Source of the DNA: Marinobacter sp. | Lineage (GTDB): Bacteria > Pseudomonadota > Gammaproteobacteria > Pseudomonadales > Oleiphilaceae | Direction of reading: 5' to 3' | Length of the DNA stretch: 64,000 nucleotides | Assembly (NCBI RefSeq): GCF_014859525.1 | Contig: NZ_JACUUB010000006.1 | Location: 25,216 to 89,215 of the forward strand | In this document: positions 63,708 through 64,000 of the stretch, piece by piece | How the letters are laid out: each line of letters starts with the position of its first letter | Numbering within the stretch: position 1 is the stretch's first letter | Made by a program: the position numbers and the translations under genes | The notes under the pieces: generated by a model | What the model saw: only the letters and a program-made list of their open reading frames with translations | What the model was told of the DNA's origin: nothing | Databases searched by the model: none

Positions 63708-64000
63708 TTAACATGCACTCACGGTTTCAGTTGTTGTTTGGAATCCTGAGATAATCCAGCCAGAACAAATCGATCGAAGATCTTAACAGATCTTTACCCT
63801 TATCAGTGCAATCAGAACATCTTGTCCAGGAGTACTGAACTACTCTTGACGTTATCTATTTGTACCGGCCCGGTTGTACGGTGATCACTGTGAACGAAGG
63901 AGGAGTCTGGTGAGAATCCGTAAGGGGTTTGAAGAAAAGTCCCGGCTTGGCCGGTAGCGAACATCTTCGTGCCAGTGCTCAGCTTTTTGGACTCGGACCT
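63708..64000. other. Upstream region at window end, no recognised gene
   Basis: Holds the ppi promoter region on the minus strand. On the plus strand it has a perfect inverted repeat AAGATCT-TAAC-AGATCTT (63777-63794), then a strong Shine-Dalgarno (AAGGAGGA, 63898-63905) before a GTG at 63911 that opens only 15 codons (stop 63956-63958). This could be a leader peptide or the start of a regulated transcript that continues beyond the window. Confidence 0.4.

Noticed and set aside
63890..63960. Resemblance to a cobalamin riboswitch (GGTGAGAATCC)
   Set aside because: The other conserved boxes of that riboswitch are not found around it; a short match alone is not enough.

Overview
The window is a 64-kb stretch of ordinary, gene-dense bacterial chromosome at moderate-to-high GC. 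Protein sequences and gene order (suhB-trmJ-cysE-iscRS-ndk-rlmN-pilW-rodZ-ispG-hisS-yfgM-bamB-der; GntR-smc-zipA-ligA; trpS-scpA-scpB-rluB; sdhCDAB-sucAB-lpd-sucCD) point to a marine gammaproteobacterium near Pseudomonas, most likely Marinobacter or a close relative. The genus is an inference from gene order and protein similarity. I see no insertion sequence, prophage, CRISPR array or rRNA operon.

Layout. 1-13.2 kb: a partial suhB (minus strand), then a plus-strand run of tRNA methylation (trmJ), serine acetyltransferase (cysE), Fe-S regulator and desulfurase (iscR, iscS), ndk, rlmN, pilus lipoprotein pilW, shape protein rodZ, isoprenoid ispG, hisS, envelope factors yfgM and bamB, and GTPase der. 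13.3-19.1 kb (minus): a GGDEF/EAL c-di-GMP gene followed by ackA and pta. 19.2-19.6 kb: a 51-codon membrane micro-gene behind a perfect Anr/FNR box, then tRNA-Glu. 19.7-26.8 kb: assorted housekeeping and unknown genes (epimerase, CbiX-like, DUF924, tRNA-Gly, MOSC protein, uup, a Cys-rich unknown, uspA, a secreted unknown). 27.2-33.4 kb: fadBA and topA. 33.5-35.8 kb (minus): a hydroxyisobutyrate-dehydrogenase-like gene and gltA. 36.2-47.6 kb: sdhCDAB, sucAB, lpd and sucCD. 47.8-51.6 kb: trpS, scpA, scpB, rluB. 51.6-60.2 kb: a diguanylate cyclase (minus), then GntR regulator, smc, zipA, ligA. 60.5-63.7 kb (minus): peptidyl-prolyl isomerase, mnmC and a CBS-domain protein. The last 300 bases hold no recognised gene.

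How it works together. gltA and sdhC diverge from a 477-bp region with good sigma-70 promoters on both strands, so citrate synthase and the sdh-suc TCA block sit back to back. fadBA supplies acetyl-CoA and ackA-pta links it to acetate. Smc and its kleisin partners ScpA and ScpB are encoded a few kb apart, next to cell division (zipA) and replication (ligA) genes.

Most worth a second look: (i) the isc locus contains only iscR and iscS. The iscU-iscA-hscBA-fdx block found between iscS and ndk in Pseudomonas is absent, and the encoded IscS lacks about 20 C-terminal residues of the kind that contact IscU in E. coli. (ii) The Anr-controlled 51-aa membrane protein resembles a small cbb3-oxidase subunit (CcoM-like). 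(iii) A c-di-GMP enzyme lies in tandem with ackA-pta. No wholly new multi-gene system is evident.
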